Shown here: positions 31,535-38,973 of the stretch, piece after piece | Layout: every line of letters starts with the position of its first letter | How positions within the stretch are numbered: the stretch's first letter is position 1 | Origin: Methylobacterium platani | GTDB lineage: Bacteria; Pseudomonadota; Alphaproteobacteria; Rhizobiales; Beijerinckiaceae | Length of the DNA stretch: 64,000 nt | Assembly (NCBI RefSeq): GCF_001653715.1 | Contig: NZ_LWHQ01000007.1 | Span: 62,001 to 126,000, forward strand | Direction of reading: 5' to 3' | The notes under the pieces: generated by a model | The model's input: only the letters and a program-made list of their open reading frames with translations | The model's database searches: none | Told to the model about the DNA's origin: nothing | Position numbers and translations under genes: made by a program

Positions 31535-33541
31535 TCAGCCGCGCGGCCGGCCGCCGCCGGGACGCCCGCCGGGCTTGCCCCCGCCGCCACCGGAGCGGAA
31601 GCCGCCGCCGGGCTTGCCGAAGGGCTTGCCCCCCGGCCGGCCGCCGCCGCCGCCGCCGGGACGACCCTCGCCCCGGCCCGCGAAGGAGCCGCCGCCGGGC
31701 TTGCCGCCGAACGACTTGCCGCCGAACGATTTGCCGCCCGGCTTGCCGCCGAACGACTTGTCGCCGAACGATCTGCCGCCCGCCGGCTTGCCGGCGAACG
31801 AACGACCCTCGCCGCCCCGGCCGCCGGACCCGCGGGCCTCGCCGCCGAAGCCGCGGCCTTCGCCGCGACCCTCACCCTGCCCGCCGAACGAGCGACCGCC
31901 ACCGCCGCCCTTGTCGAAGGAGCGGCCTTCGCCGCCGCCGAAGGAGCGGCCGCCACCGCCGGAGCGGCCCTCGAACGAGCGGCCTTCGCCTCGGCCGTCA
32001 CCTTGCCCGCCGAACGAGCGACCGCCGCCCTTGTCGAACGAGCGGCCTTCGCCGCCGCCGAAGGAACGGCCGCCACCGCCGGAGCGGCCCTCGAACGAGC
32101 GGCTGCCGCCGCCCTCCGGGCGTCCGCCGGGCCGGCCGAAGCCGCGGCCGCGGCCGCCGTCGTCGGCGAGGCCGGCCTTGGCGCCGCCGCGCGGGGCGTC
32201 GCCGTCGCGGTCGCGGCGCATCGGGCGGTCGTCGCCGCGGGGCGCGCGCTCGGGAGCCCCCTCGCCGCCGCGGAACTTGGTGCGGCGGTGCGGGGCCGCC
32301 TCCTCCTGCGGCTGGGCCACCAGCCGCTCGACCAGCACCCGGCGGTCGCCGCTGGCGATGGCGCCGACGCGCTTGCGCGGCGCGTCGGCCGTGGCGGCGC
32401 GGATCTCCTGCGGGCTGTCGCCGCGGCGATGCACCCGGCCGCGATTCGGCAGGGCGCCCGCCGCCTCGGCCTCCGGGTCGCGCCAGACCGTGCGCGGCGG
32501 GGCCGGGGGCGCGCGGCGGGCCGCCGGGGCGCCGGGCGGCTTGCCGAATTGCGGCCGGGCCGGATCGCGGCCGCGGGCGCCGCCCTGGAAACCGGCCTCC
32601 TGGGCCGCCTTGCGGGCGGCGGCCTTCGGCGAGCCGAACGCCGCGATCGGCTCGCGCACCGGGCTCGTGAAGTCGACGCCGGCCTGCTCGGCGAGGCTGT
32701 TGCCGAGCTGGTCCTTCAGGACCCGGGTGCGGACCTCGTCGACCAGCCCGACCTCGAGCTCGCCGAGCTGGAACGGCCCGAAGGAGAGCCGGATCAGCCG
32801 GTTCACCGACAGGCCGAGATGCTCGAGGATCCGCTTGACCTCGCGGTTCTTGCCCTCGCGCAGGCCGAGCGTCAGCCAGACGTTGTCGCCCTGCGCCCGG
32901 TCGATCGTCGCCTCGACGGGACCGTACTCCATCCCGTCGATGGTCACGCCCTTGCGCAGACCGTCGAGCATCGCCTGGTCGACGTCGCCGAAGGCGCGCA
33001 CGCGGTAGCGGCGCAGCCAGCCGGTCTCCGGATGGGCGATGACCTTGGCGAGCCCGCCGTCGTTGGTGAGGAGCAGGAGCCCCTCGGTGTTGATGTCGAG
33101 CCGGCCGACCGCCACCACCCGGGGCATGTCCTCGGGCAGGACGTCGAACACCGTCTGGCGCCCCTCGGGGTCGCGGGCGGTGGTGACGACGCCGCGGGGC
33201 TTGTGGAACAGCCACAGCCGGGTGCGCTCGCGGGTCGGCAGCGGCTCTCCGTCGATGGTGATGCGATCGTCGGGGGTGACGTTCACCGCCGGCGAATCGA
33301 GGCGCTGGCCGTTCAGCGTCACCCGGCCCTCGGCGATCATCGCCTCGGCGTCGCGGCGCGAGGCCACGCCCGCCCGGGCGATCGCCTTGGCGATGCGCTC
33401 CGGCTCCGGCTCGGCGGCCGCCGGCTTCGCGGCGCCCGCGCGCTTGCTCGAGGCCTGCCCCCCCGCGGAACCCGCGGATGCCTCGTCCCGTCCGTGACGC
33501 TGCTGCGGCGCCCCGGTCTCGTCGTCGTTGATGTCGTTCAT
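31535..33541 (-). CDS. rluB: 23S rRNA pseudouridine synthase RluB-type with long Gly/Arg-rich tail
   Basis: 668 residues. An acidic/low-complexity start is followed by an S4 domain (RIAKAIARAGVASRRDAEAM), the RsuA/RluB catalytic domain with Asp in VAVGRLDINTEGLLLLT and the later HLGLSVNRLIRLSFGPF. The enzyme core ends near residue 290. The remaining 380 residues are basic and disordered; from about residue 460 they are a run of GGGRSF, EGRSF, GGKSF and GRPGG units. A block of about 110 bp is nearly duplicated in tandem within 31880-32105. Such tails are seen in related genomes and probably bind RNA. Divergent from tadA with a 44-bp spacer. Confidence 0.92.
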   Translation of the reverse strand: MNDINDDETGAPQQRHGRDEASAGSAGGQASSKRAGAAKPAAAEPEPERIAKAIARAGVASRRDAEAMIAEGRVTLNGQRLDSPAVNVTPDDRITIDGEPLPTRERTRLWLFHKPRGVVTTARDPEGRQTVFDVLPEDMPRVVAVGRLDINTEGLLLLTNDGGLAKVIAHPETGWLRRYRVRAFGDVDQAMLDGLRKGVTIDGMEYGPVEATIDRAQGDNVWLTLGLREGKNREVKRILEHLGLSVNRLIRLSFGPFQLGELEVGLVDEVRTRVLKDQLGNSLAEQAGVDFTSPVREPIAAFGSPKAAARKAAQEAGFQGGARGRDPARPQFGKPPGAPAARRAPPAPPRTVWRDPEAEAAGALPNRGRVHRRGDSPQEIRAATADAPRKRVGAIASGDRRVLVERLVAQPQEEAAPHRRTKFRGGEGAPERAPRGDDRPMRRDRDGDAPRGGAKAGLADDGGRGRGFGRPGGRPEGGGSRSFEGRSGGGGRSFGGGEGRSFDKGGGRSFGGQGDGRGEGRSFEGRSGGGGRSFGGGEGRSFDKGGGGGRSFGGQGEGRGEGRGFGGEARGSGGRGGEGRSFAGKPAGGRSFGDKSFGGKPGGKSFGGKSFGGKPGGGSFAGRGEGRPGGGGGGRPGGKPFGKPGGGFRSGGGGGKPGGRPGGGRPRG

Positions 33542-33585
33542 GCGCGCCTGATACCAGACGGGGTTAGGCGAAGCGAGTGGAACCG

Positions 33586-34074
33586 ATGGGCGATTTTGCA
33601 AGGGGGGGGCCGCCGGCAGGCGGGGCCTTCCGTCCGGACCCGCTCGGCCTCGCCTTCGACGCCGCCCGGGACGCCGCTTCGCGGGGCGAGGTGCCGGTCG
33701 GCGCCGTGATCGTGCGGGACGGCGTCGTGCTCGGCGTGGCCGGCAACCGCCCCCGGGCCGACCGCGACCCGACGGCGCACGCCGAGATCCTGGCGATCCG
33801 CGCCGCCTGCGCGGCCATCGGCGACGAGCGCCTGACCGGCTGCGACCTCTACGTCACCCTGGAGCCCTGCGCGATGTGCGCCGGCGCGATCAGCTTCGCG
33901 CGCATCCGCCGGCTCTACTTCGCCGCCGACGACCCGAAGGGCGGCGCCGTCGAGCACGGGCCGCGCTTCTTCAACCAGCCGACCTGCCACCACGCCCCCG
34001 AGGTCTACGGGGGCCTTCGCGAGCGCGAGGCCGCCGCCCTGCTGCGCGATTTTTTTCGCGACCGGCGCGCCTGA
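33586..34074 (+). CDS. tadA: tRNA adenosine(34) deaminase TadA
   Basis: 162 residues. Zinc site: His/Glu in TAHAEILAIR and the two Cys in LEPCAMCAGAI. Converts A34 of tRNA-Arg(ACG) to inosine. ATG 33586 is used; a GTG nine bases upstream is in frame. Between the start and the first conserved helix there is an eight-G run, AGG GGG GGG, which could slip. Confidence 0.93.
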   Translation: MGDFARGGPPAGGAFRPDPLGLAFDAARDAASRGEVPVGAVIVRDGVVLGVAGNRPRADRDPTAHAEILAIRAACAAIGDERLTGCDLYVTLEPCAMCAGAISFARIRRLYFAADDPKGGAVEHGPRFFNQPTCHHAPEVYGGLREREAAALLRDFFRDRRA

Positions 34075-34102
34075 CCGCCCTCGAATTCAGCCTTCTCAAA
34101 TC

Positions 34103-34122
34103 AATATAGCAGTGGCTATATA
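34103..34122. promoter_or_regulatory. Probable MntR operator upstream of mntH
   Basis: AATATAGC-AGTG-GCTATATA: ATATAGC and its exact complement flank a 4-base centre, in an A/T-rich island 40 bp before the mntH start. This fits the MntR box I recall from Escherichia coli (AACATAGC-N4-GCTATGTT). With manganese bound, MntR would repress the gene. The overlap of the site with the expected promoter fits repression. Confidence 0.65.
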
Positions 34123-34162
34123 AACCGGTCCGGCGCGACCGGGCGCGGGGGAGCACGGGCGG

Positions 34163-35488
34163 ATGCGGGACGGATGGGCGGGCGCCGGGGCGGCGGAACC
34201 GAGCCTCGGGGCGATGAATGCCAGCGTGCCGGTGCGCGCCACCGGCTCCTGGCCGCGCCGGCTCCTGGCCTTCCTCGGCCCCGGCTACATGGTCTCGGTC
34301 GGCTACATGGATCCGGGCAACTGGGCCACCGACATCGCCGGGGGGGCGCAGTTCGGCTACACGCTTCTCGCCGTCATCCTGCTCTCGAACCTGATGGCGG
34401 TGGTGCTCCAGGCCCTGGCCGCCCGGCTCGGCATCGCCACCGGCCGCGACCTCGCCCAGGCCTGCCGCGACGCCTATCCGCGCCCGGTCGGCATCGCGCT
34501 CTGGCTCGCCTGCGAGGCGGCGATCATCGCCTGCGACCTCGCCGAGGTGATCGGCACCGCCATCGCCCTGAAGCTCCTGTTCGGCCTGCCGCTGCTCCTC
34601 GGCGCGGTGCTGACCGGGCTCGACGTGCTCCTGATCCTGCTGCTGATGCGCCGGGGCTTTCGCGCGCTCGAAGCCTTCGTGATCGCGCTCCTGACGATCA
34701 TCTTCCTGTGCTTCGCGGTCCAGATCGCCATGGCGGCGCCGCCGATCCGCGCGGTGCTCGCCGGCTTCGTGCCCTCGACGACGATCGTCACCGATCCGGC
34801 GGCGCTCTACCTCGCCATCGGCATCCTCGGCGCCACGGTGATGCCGCACAATCTCTACCTGCATTCCTCGATCGTGCAGACCCGGGCCTATCCGCGCGAC
34901 GAGGCGGGCCGGCGGAGCGCGATCCGCTTCGCGGTGGCCGATTCGACCATCGCGCTCACGCTGGCGCTGTTCGTCAACGCGGCGATCCTCATCATGGCGG
35001 CCAAGGTCTTCCACGGCAGCGGCCATACCGGCGTGCAGGAGATCGAGGAGGCCCACGCCCTGCTCTCGCCGCTGCTCGGGATCGGGCTCGCCTCGACGCT
35101 GTTCGCGCTGGCGCTGCTCGCCTCGGGACTCAATTCCACCGTCACCGCGACGCTCGCCGGCCAGATCGTGATGGAGGGGTTCCTGCGCCTGCGCCTGCCG
35201 GACTGGGCGCGCCGCCTCCTCACCCGCGGCCTCGCCATCGTGCCGGTGGTGGTGGTGACCGGCCTCTACGGCGAGCAGGGCACCGCCCGGCTCCTGGTGC
35301 TGAGCCAGGTCGTGCTGTCGATGCAGCTGCCCTTCGCGGTGATCCCGCTGGTGAGCTTCGTCTCCGACCGGCGCAAGATGGGCGCCTTCGTCATCCCGGC
35401 CTGGCTGACCATCCTGTCCTGGACGATCGCCGCCGTGATCGTCGCGCTGAACCTGAAGCTCCTCGTCGACACCGTCGCCGGCGGGTGA
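34163..35488 (+). CDS. mntH: Manganese/divalent metal transporter MntH (Nramp family)
   Basis: 441 residues, eleven or so membrane segments. First-helix metal motif [10 protein letters not shown] and sixth-helix [15 protein letters not shown] are both intact, which is the Nramp signature for proton-coupled Mn(II)/Fe(II) uptake. The first 25 residues are variable; a Met at 34214 is an alternative start. An MntR-like palindrome lies just upstream, pointing to manganese control. Confidence 0.95.
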   Translation: MRDGWAGAGAAEPSLGAMNASVPVRATGSWPRRLLAFLGPGYMVSVGYMDPGNWATDIAGGAQFGYTLLAVILLSNLMAVVLQALAARLGIATGRDLAQACRDAYPRPVGIALWLACEAAIIACDLAEVIGTAIALKLLFGLPLLLGAVLTGLDVLLILLLMRRGFRALEAFVIALLTIIFLCFAVQIAMAAPPIRAVLAGFVPSTTIVTDPAALYLAIGILGATVMPHNLYLHSSIVQTRAYPRDEAGRRSAIRFAVADSTIALTLALFVNAAILIMAAKVFHGSGHTGVQEIEEAHALLSPLLGIGLASTLFALALLASGLNSTVTATLAGQIVMEGFLRLRLPDWARRLLTRGLAIVPVVVVTGLYGEQGTARLLVLSQVVLSMQLPFAVIPLVSFVSDRRKMGAFVIPAWLTILSWTIAAVIVALNLKLLVDTVAGG

Positions 35489-35639
35489 CGCGGATGTCAG
35501 GAAGCAGACGCCAGCCGAAAGGTGTGGCGCCTGCACAACATTTGGGCGCCGATCGTGCGCCGAACTGGCCGACAACTCGGAACATCGGCGCGATTCGAGA
35601 ATTGAGGCACCACGCTTTTTGATTTGCTTGGACGCCACG

Positions 35640-36446
35640 ATGAAGATCCGCACCGGCTACTCGATCGCCTTCGACACGCCCGGCCCGACCCCGATGGTCC
35701 TGATGCTCAACGTGCATCCGTCGCGGGCACACGACCTGATCACGCCCGACACCATGACCATCGATCCGCCGGTCCCCGCGCATCAGTTCGTCGATGCCTT
35801 CGGTAATCTCTGCACCCGCGTCACGGCGCCCGGCGGTCGCATCACGTTCTCGGCCGATTGCCTGGTCGAGGACAGCGGCGAGGTCGACGACTACGCTCCC
35901 GACGCGATCCAGCACCCGGTCCAGGACCTGCCCGACGACGTGCTGCCGTTCCTGCTCGCCAGCCGCTACTGCGACACCGACAAGCTGTCGGACACCGCCT
36001 GGCAGCTCTTCGGCCACACGCCGGAGGGCTGGGCCCGGGTGCAGGCCATCGTCGACTACGTCCACAATCACATCCGCTTCGACTACCAGCGCGCCGATGC
36101 CACCCGCTCGGCCCTCGACGGGTTCAACCAGCGCGAGGGCGTCTGCCGCGACTTCGCCCACCTCGCCGTCACCTTCTGCCGCTGCATGAACATCCCGGCG
36201 CGCTACTGCACCGGCTATCTCGGCGATATCGGCGTGCCGGCGGTGCCCGACCCGATGGATTTCTCGGCCTGGTTCGAGGTCTATCTCGGTGGGCGCTGGT
36301 ACACGTTCGACGCCCGCCACAACCGCCCGCGGATCGGCCGCATCGTCATGGCCCGCGGCCGCGACGCCACCGACGTGGCGATCTCGACCCAGTTCGGCCC
36401 CTCGCTGCTGGCGGGGTTCCGGGTCCATACCGACGAGGTGGTCTGA
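35640..36446 (+). CDS. Transglutaminase-like family protein
   Basis: 268 residues. N-terminal beta domain (MKIRTGYSIAFDTPGPTPM) and transglutaminase-core with Cys in REGVCRDFAHLAVTFCR and Asp in WYTFDARHN. The place where a catalytic His is expected reads DFSAWFEVYL, without His; by recollection, close relatives have DFAAWFE there, so this is a family feature. Whether it acts as a cysteine protease or not is unknown. No signal peptide. Confidence 0.85.
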   Translation: MKIRTGYSIAFDTPGPTPMVLMLNVHPSRAHDLITPDTMTIDPPVPAHQFVDAFGNLCTRVTAPGGRITFSADCLVEDSGEVDDYAPDAIQHPVQDLPDDVLPFLLASRYCDTDKLSDTAWQLFGHTPEGWARVQAIVDYVHNHIRFDYQRADATRSALDGFNQREGVCRDFAHLAVTFCRCMNIPARYCTGYLGDIGVPAVPDPMDFSAWFEVYLGGRWYTFDARHNRPRIGRIVMARGRDATDVAISTQFGPSLLAGFRVHTDEVV

Positions 36447-36604
36447 CGGCGAACGCTCGGATGCCGCCGGTCCGGTCAACCGAACGTGAACGCTCCTGCC
36501 ACGCTCGGTACTCCAGCTTCGCGATAAGCGTCGCTTTAACCGGGAACCACTGAGCCGGGACAGCATTGTACAGCAAAGGTAACTGCTGAGGTAAGGCTCC
36601 GGCC

Positions 36605-37282
36605 ATGAAGATCTTCGCTGCCGCCCTGGCGGGCGTTATGAGCGTATGCGTGCTTGCCTCGGCGCCGGCCAAGGCTGCGCCCTACGATCCCTTCGATGCC
36701 AACCCGGGCGAGGATTACTACGCAGGCCAGCCCTACGACGCGCCGAGCTATCGGACGCAGGGCTATTACGGCCAGGGTCAGTACCAGGGCCAGTACGGCC
36801 AGGGCCAGGCCGCCGGCAGCACCGAGCAGGCCCAGGTCGCCCCGATCCCGCGGGAGCTGGTGCCGTTCAACGGCGGCTACGCCCCGGGCACGCTCGTGGT
36901 CTCGACCGCCGAGCGCCGGCTGTACCTCGTGCTGGGCGACGGAATGGCGCTGCGCTACGGCGTCGGCGTCGGCCGGCCGGGCTTCACCTGGTCGGGCACC
37001 AAGACGATCACCGCCAAGCGCGAGTGGCCGTCCTGGACGCCGCCGAAGGAGATGCTGGCCCGCCGCCCCGACCTGCCGCGCTACATGGCCGGCGGCATCG
37101 ACAACCCGCTCGGCGCCCGCGCGATGTATATCGGCGGCACCCTCTACCGCATCCACGGCTCGAACGAGCCCGACACGATCGGCCAGGCGGTGTCCTCGGG
37201 CTGCATCCGGATGACCAACGACGACGTCACCGACCTGTACTCGCGGGTCAAGGTCGGCGCCAAGGTGGTGGTGCTGAACTGA
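36605..37282 (+). CDS. L,D-transpeptidase (YkuD domain)
   Basis: 225 residues. Signal peptide ending PAKAAPYD, then a Gly/Gln/Tyr-rich linker (QGQYQGQYGQGQ), then the catalytic domain starting at PGTLVVSTAERRLYLV. The active-site block reads YRIHGSNEP followed by SSGCIRMTNDDV with the nucleophilic Cys. It forms 3-3 crosslinks in peptidoglycan or ties proteins to it, in the periplasm. A terminator hairpin follows at 37316. Confidence 0.93.
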   Translation: MKIFAAALAGVMSVCVLASAPAKAAPYDPFDANPGEDYYAGQPYDAPSYRTQGYYGQGQYQGQYGQGQAAGSTEQAQVAPIPRELVPFNGGYAPGTLVVSTAERRLYLVLGDGMALRYGVGVGRPGFTWSGTKTITAKREWPSWTPPKEMLARRPDLPRYMAGGIDNPLGARAMYIGGTLYRIHGSNEPDTIGQAVSSGCIRMTNDDVTDLYSRVKVGAKVVVLN

Positions 37283-37315
37283 GAACGGCCGGCGGCCGCT
37301 TCGATCGCAGTGCAA

Positions 37316-37337
37316 AGGGCCGCCCTCGGGCGGCCCT
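37316..37337. terminator. Hairpin after the L,D-transpeptidase gene
   Basis: Perfect 9-bp stem AGGGCCGCC with a 4-base CTCG loop between two convergent genes. There is only a short T run on the minus side (CTTTG), so it may act in both directions but weakly. Confidence 0.65.
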
Positions 37338-37380
37338 CGTCGTGTCGGGACGGGGGCTCGGGTGCCGGGCCCTTGCCCGG

Positions 37381-37695
37381 TTACGGCACCACCCTGCCCG
37401 GGGCCGGCGGCTGCGGCGCGCTGAAGCTCGCGAGCGGCACGTCGCAGAAGCAGCGGGCGCCGAGCGGGCGCGGGCCCGGCAGCGGGCAGGAATAGGGCTG
37501 CGGCCCGGTGAAGCCGCGCTGCACCGCGTCGCAATTGTAGCCGACCGCGCGCCGCGGGGCCGGGCGCTCGTAACGGTCGTAGCCGTAGCCGGGCGGCGTG
37601 TCCTCGCGGTAGTACTGGGCGTGAGCCGAGCCGCTCAGGGCCGCGACCAACAGGACGGCCGACGACAGGCCGGCGCGAACGAACCCTCGCATCAT
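37381..37695 (-). CDS. Small secreted protein with four cysteines
   Basis: 104 residues starting with two Met codons. Signal peptide ending GSAHAQYY; mature region is Tyr/Pro/Arg rich with cysteines in YNCDAVQ, YSCPLPG and ARCFCDV. Periplasmic or outer surface; no family recognised. Confidence 0.65.
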   Translation of the reverse strand: MMRGFVRAGLSSAVLLVAALSGSAHAQYYREDTPPGYGYDRYERPAPRRAVGYNCDAVQRGFTGPQPYSCPLPGPRPLGARCFCDVPLASFSAPQPPAPGRVVP

Positions 37696-37849
37696 TGCGT
37701 TCCTCTGTGGCGGGAGGTTACCCTGCGGGACGCCGCGCGGGCGAACGCCTCCACGGGCCCCCGGGCGCCGCATCGGTAGCCGAACCGGTCCGGTCCGGCA
37801 AATCGCGGGACGCGGGCCATGATGTCGTCCGAGCCTCGGGAGATCCGCC

Positions 37850-38089
37850 GTGACCACCTCGGCCCAGTGGCAACGCACCCTCGACGCGGTCGTCGACCTC
37901 GCGGAGGACATCGCCCGCATCGCGCCCGACTGCGCCGACCGGGCGATGCAGATCGTCCGGCTGATCCGCGCCGTCGACCCGCCGCCCCACATCGCGGGCG
38001 CGCGCGACCTCGATCCCGACGAGGACCTGGACGAGCTGGAGGTCGGCATCGGCCCTCTGCATCGCGGCCCGGCACCGGACGTGGTCTGA
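37850..38089 (+). CDS. Small hypothetical protein
   Basis: 79 residues from a GTG preceded by GGGAG. The first half is helical (DLAEDIARIAPDCADRAMQIVRLI), the second acidic (DLDPDEDLDELEVG). No family recognised. It converges with the phasin gene; a shared hairpin lies between. Confidence 0.5.
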   Translation: MTTSAQWQRTLDAVVDLAEDIARIAPDCADRAMQIVRLIRAVDPPPHIAGARDLDPDEDLDELEVGIGPLHRGPAPDVV

Positions 38090-38095
38090 ACGAGA

Positions 38096-38126
38096 AAGGC
38101 CGCGCCCCTCGCAGGAGCGCGGCCTT
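38096..38126 (-). terminator. Terminator of the phasin gene
   Basis: Perfect 10-bp stem AAGGCCGCGC with an 11-base loop, 57 bp beyond the phasin stop. On the minus strand it is followed by CTTTC. It may also terminate the convergent small gene. Confidence 0.75.
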
Positions 38127-38183
38127 GCCCTGGCGTCCCCGTCCCGGGTGCCTTGCGGCCCGCCGGAGCGGGCCGGGCGCGCC

Positions 38184-38705
38184 TCAGGACGCGGCGTCCT
38201 TGGCGGCGTTGGTGGCATGGTCGGCAGCGCCGCGGGCGGCGTCGGCGCCCTTCTGCATCGCCTGCTTGGCGTTCTCGGCGCCCTGCTGCATGGCGCTGCG
38301 GGCGTGCTCGGCACCCTGCTGCATCGCCTGCTTGGCGTTCTCGGCGCTCTGCTGCATGGCGTTCTGGGCCAGGCCGCCGAACTCGCGGGCCTGCGTCTGC
38401 ATGGCGGCGAACTGGCTGCGCACGAACTCGGCCTGGTGCTGCATCGCCTCCTGGATGTCGCGCGAGCGCACGAGCTTCTGGGCGAGGTCGAACGCGGCGT
38501 TCACGTTCTGCTCGGCGAAGGAGAAGCCGCGGGTCGAGGTTTCCTGGGCGTTGGTGCGGGCCATCTCGGCCGAGCCCTGCAGCGTGTCGGCGGTCTTGCG
38601 CGCCGCGCCGATGAACGAATCGAACGCCTTGCGGGCCTGCTCGACGCTCTTCTCCGCGAAGTCCCGCATCTCGGTCGGGATCTCGTAGTTCGGGGTCTGG
38701 GTCAT
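38184..38705 (-). CDS. Phasin (polyhydroxyalkanoate granule protein)
   Basis: 173 residues, no signal peptide, almost entirely helical and Ala/Gln rich. The core MRDFAEKSVEQARKAFDSFI is the phasin_2 pattern; the C-terminal part has 11-residue repeats (QQGAENAKQAM, QQGAEHARSAM). Phasins coat PHB granules and control their number and size. GGAGA before the ATG. A palindrome matching the PhaR recognition motif lies 76 bp upstream, so it is probably repressed until granules form. Confidence 0.92.
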   Translation of the reverse strand: MTQTPNYEIPTEMRDFAEKSVEQARKAFDSFIGAARKTADTLQGSAEMARTNAQETSTRGFSFAEQNVNAAFDLAQKLVRSRDIQEAMQHQAEFVRSQFAAMQTQAREFGGLAQNAMQQSAENAKQAMQQGAEHARSAMQQGAENAKQAMQKGADAARGAADHATNAAKDAAS

Positions 38706-38780
38706 GTTCGTCTCCTCTTTGTCGGTCGCGACCCACGGCGCGGCACGCGGGGGTCCCGGCACTTTATGGGGCTCGGCACG

Positions 38781-38799
38781 TATTGTGCACCGCACAATA
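38781..38799. promoter_or_regulatory. Probable PhaR box upstream of the phasin gene
   Basis: Perfect 8-3-8 palindrome TATTGTGC-ACC-GCACAATA. It contains TGCACCGCACAA (38786-38797), which fits in every position the TGCRNYGCASMA motif I recall for Bradyrhizobium PhaR. PhaR is displaced from DNA by binding to PHB granules and represses phasin genes. Region also serves the divergent kinase gene. Confidence 0.6.
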
Positions 38800-38973
38800 G
38801 CATGCCGTGCGGGAAATGCCACCTTTCCGTGGGGCGTTAAGGTTGACGGCAACATAACGCTGCGACTGCGCATTTCGTGCCGGTGCGGGATGGGGTCAGT
38901 TGGTTTAAAGCAGGACGGGTAGGTCCGGTCCTCGCGGAGGACCGGTGCAGCGCGGGGCGCTTGAGGAGAGGCT

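Noticed and set aside
33600..33609. Eight-G run near the start of tadA as a phase-variation switch
   Set aside because: tadA is an essential housekeeping gene and such runs are common at this GC content; I note it only as a possible sequencing-error site.
34074..34162. A riboswitch of the manganese type (yybP-ykoY) before mntH
   Set aside because: The leader is only about 40 bp after the palindrome and lacks the conserved loops; the simple palindrome explains the region better.
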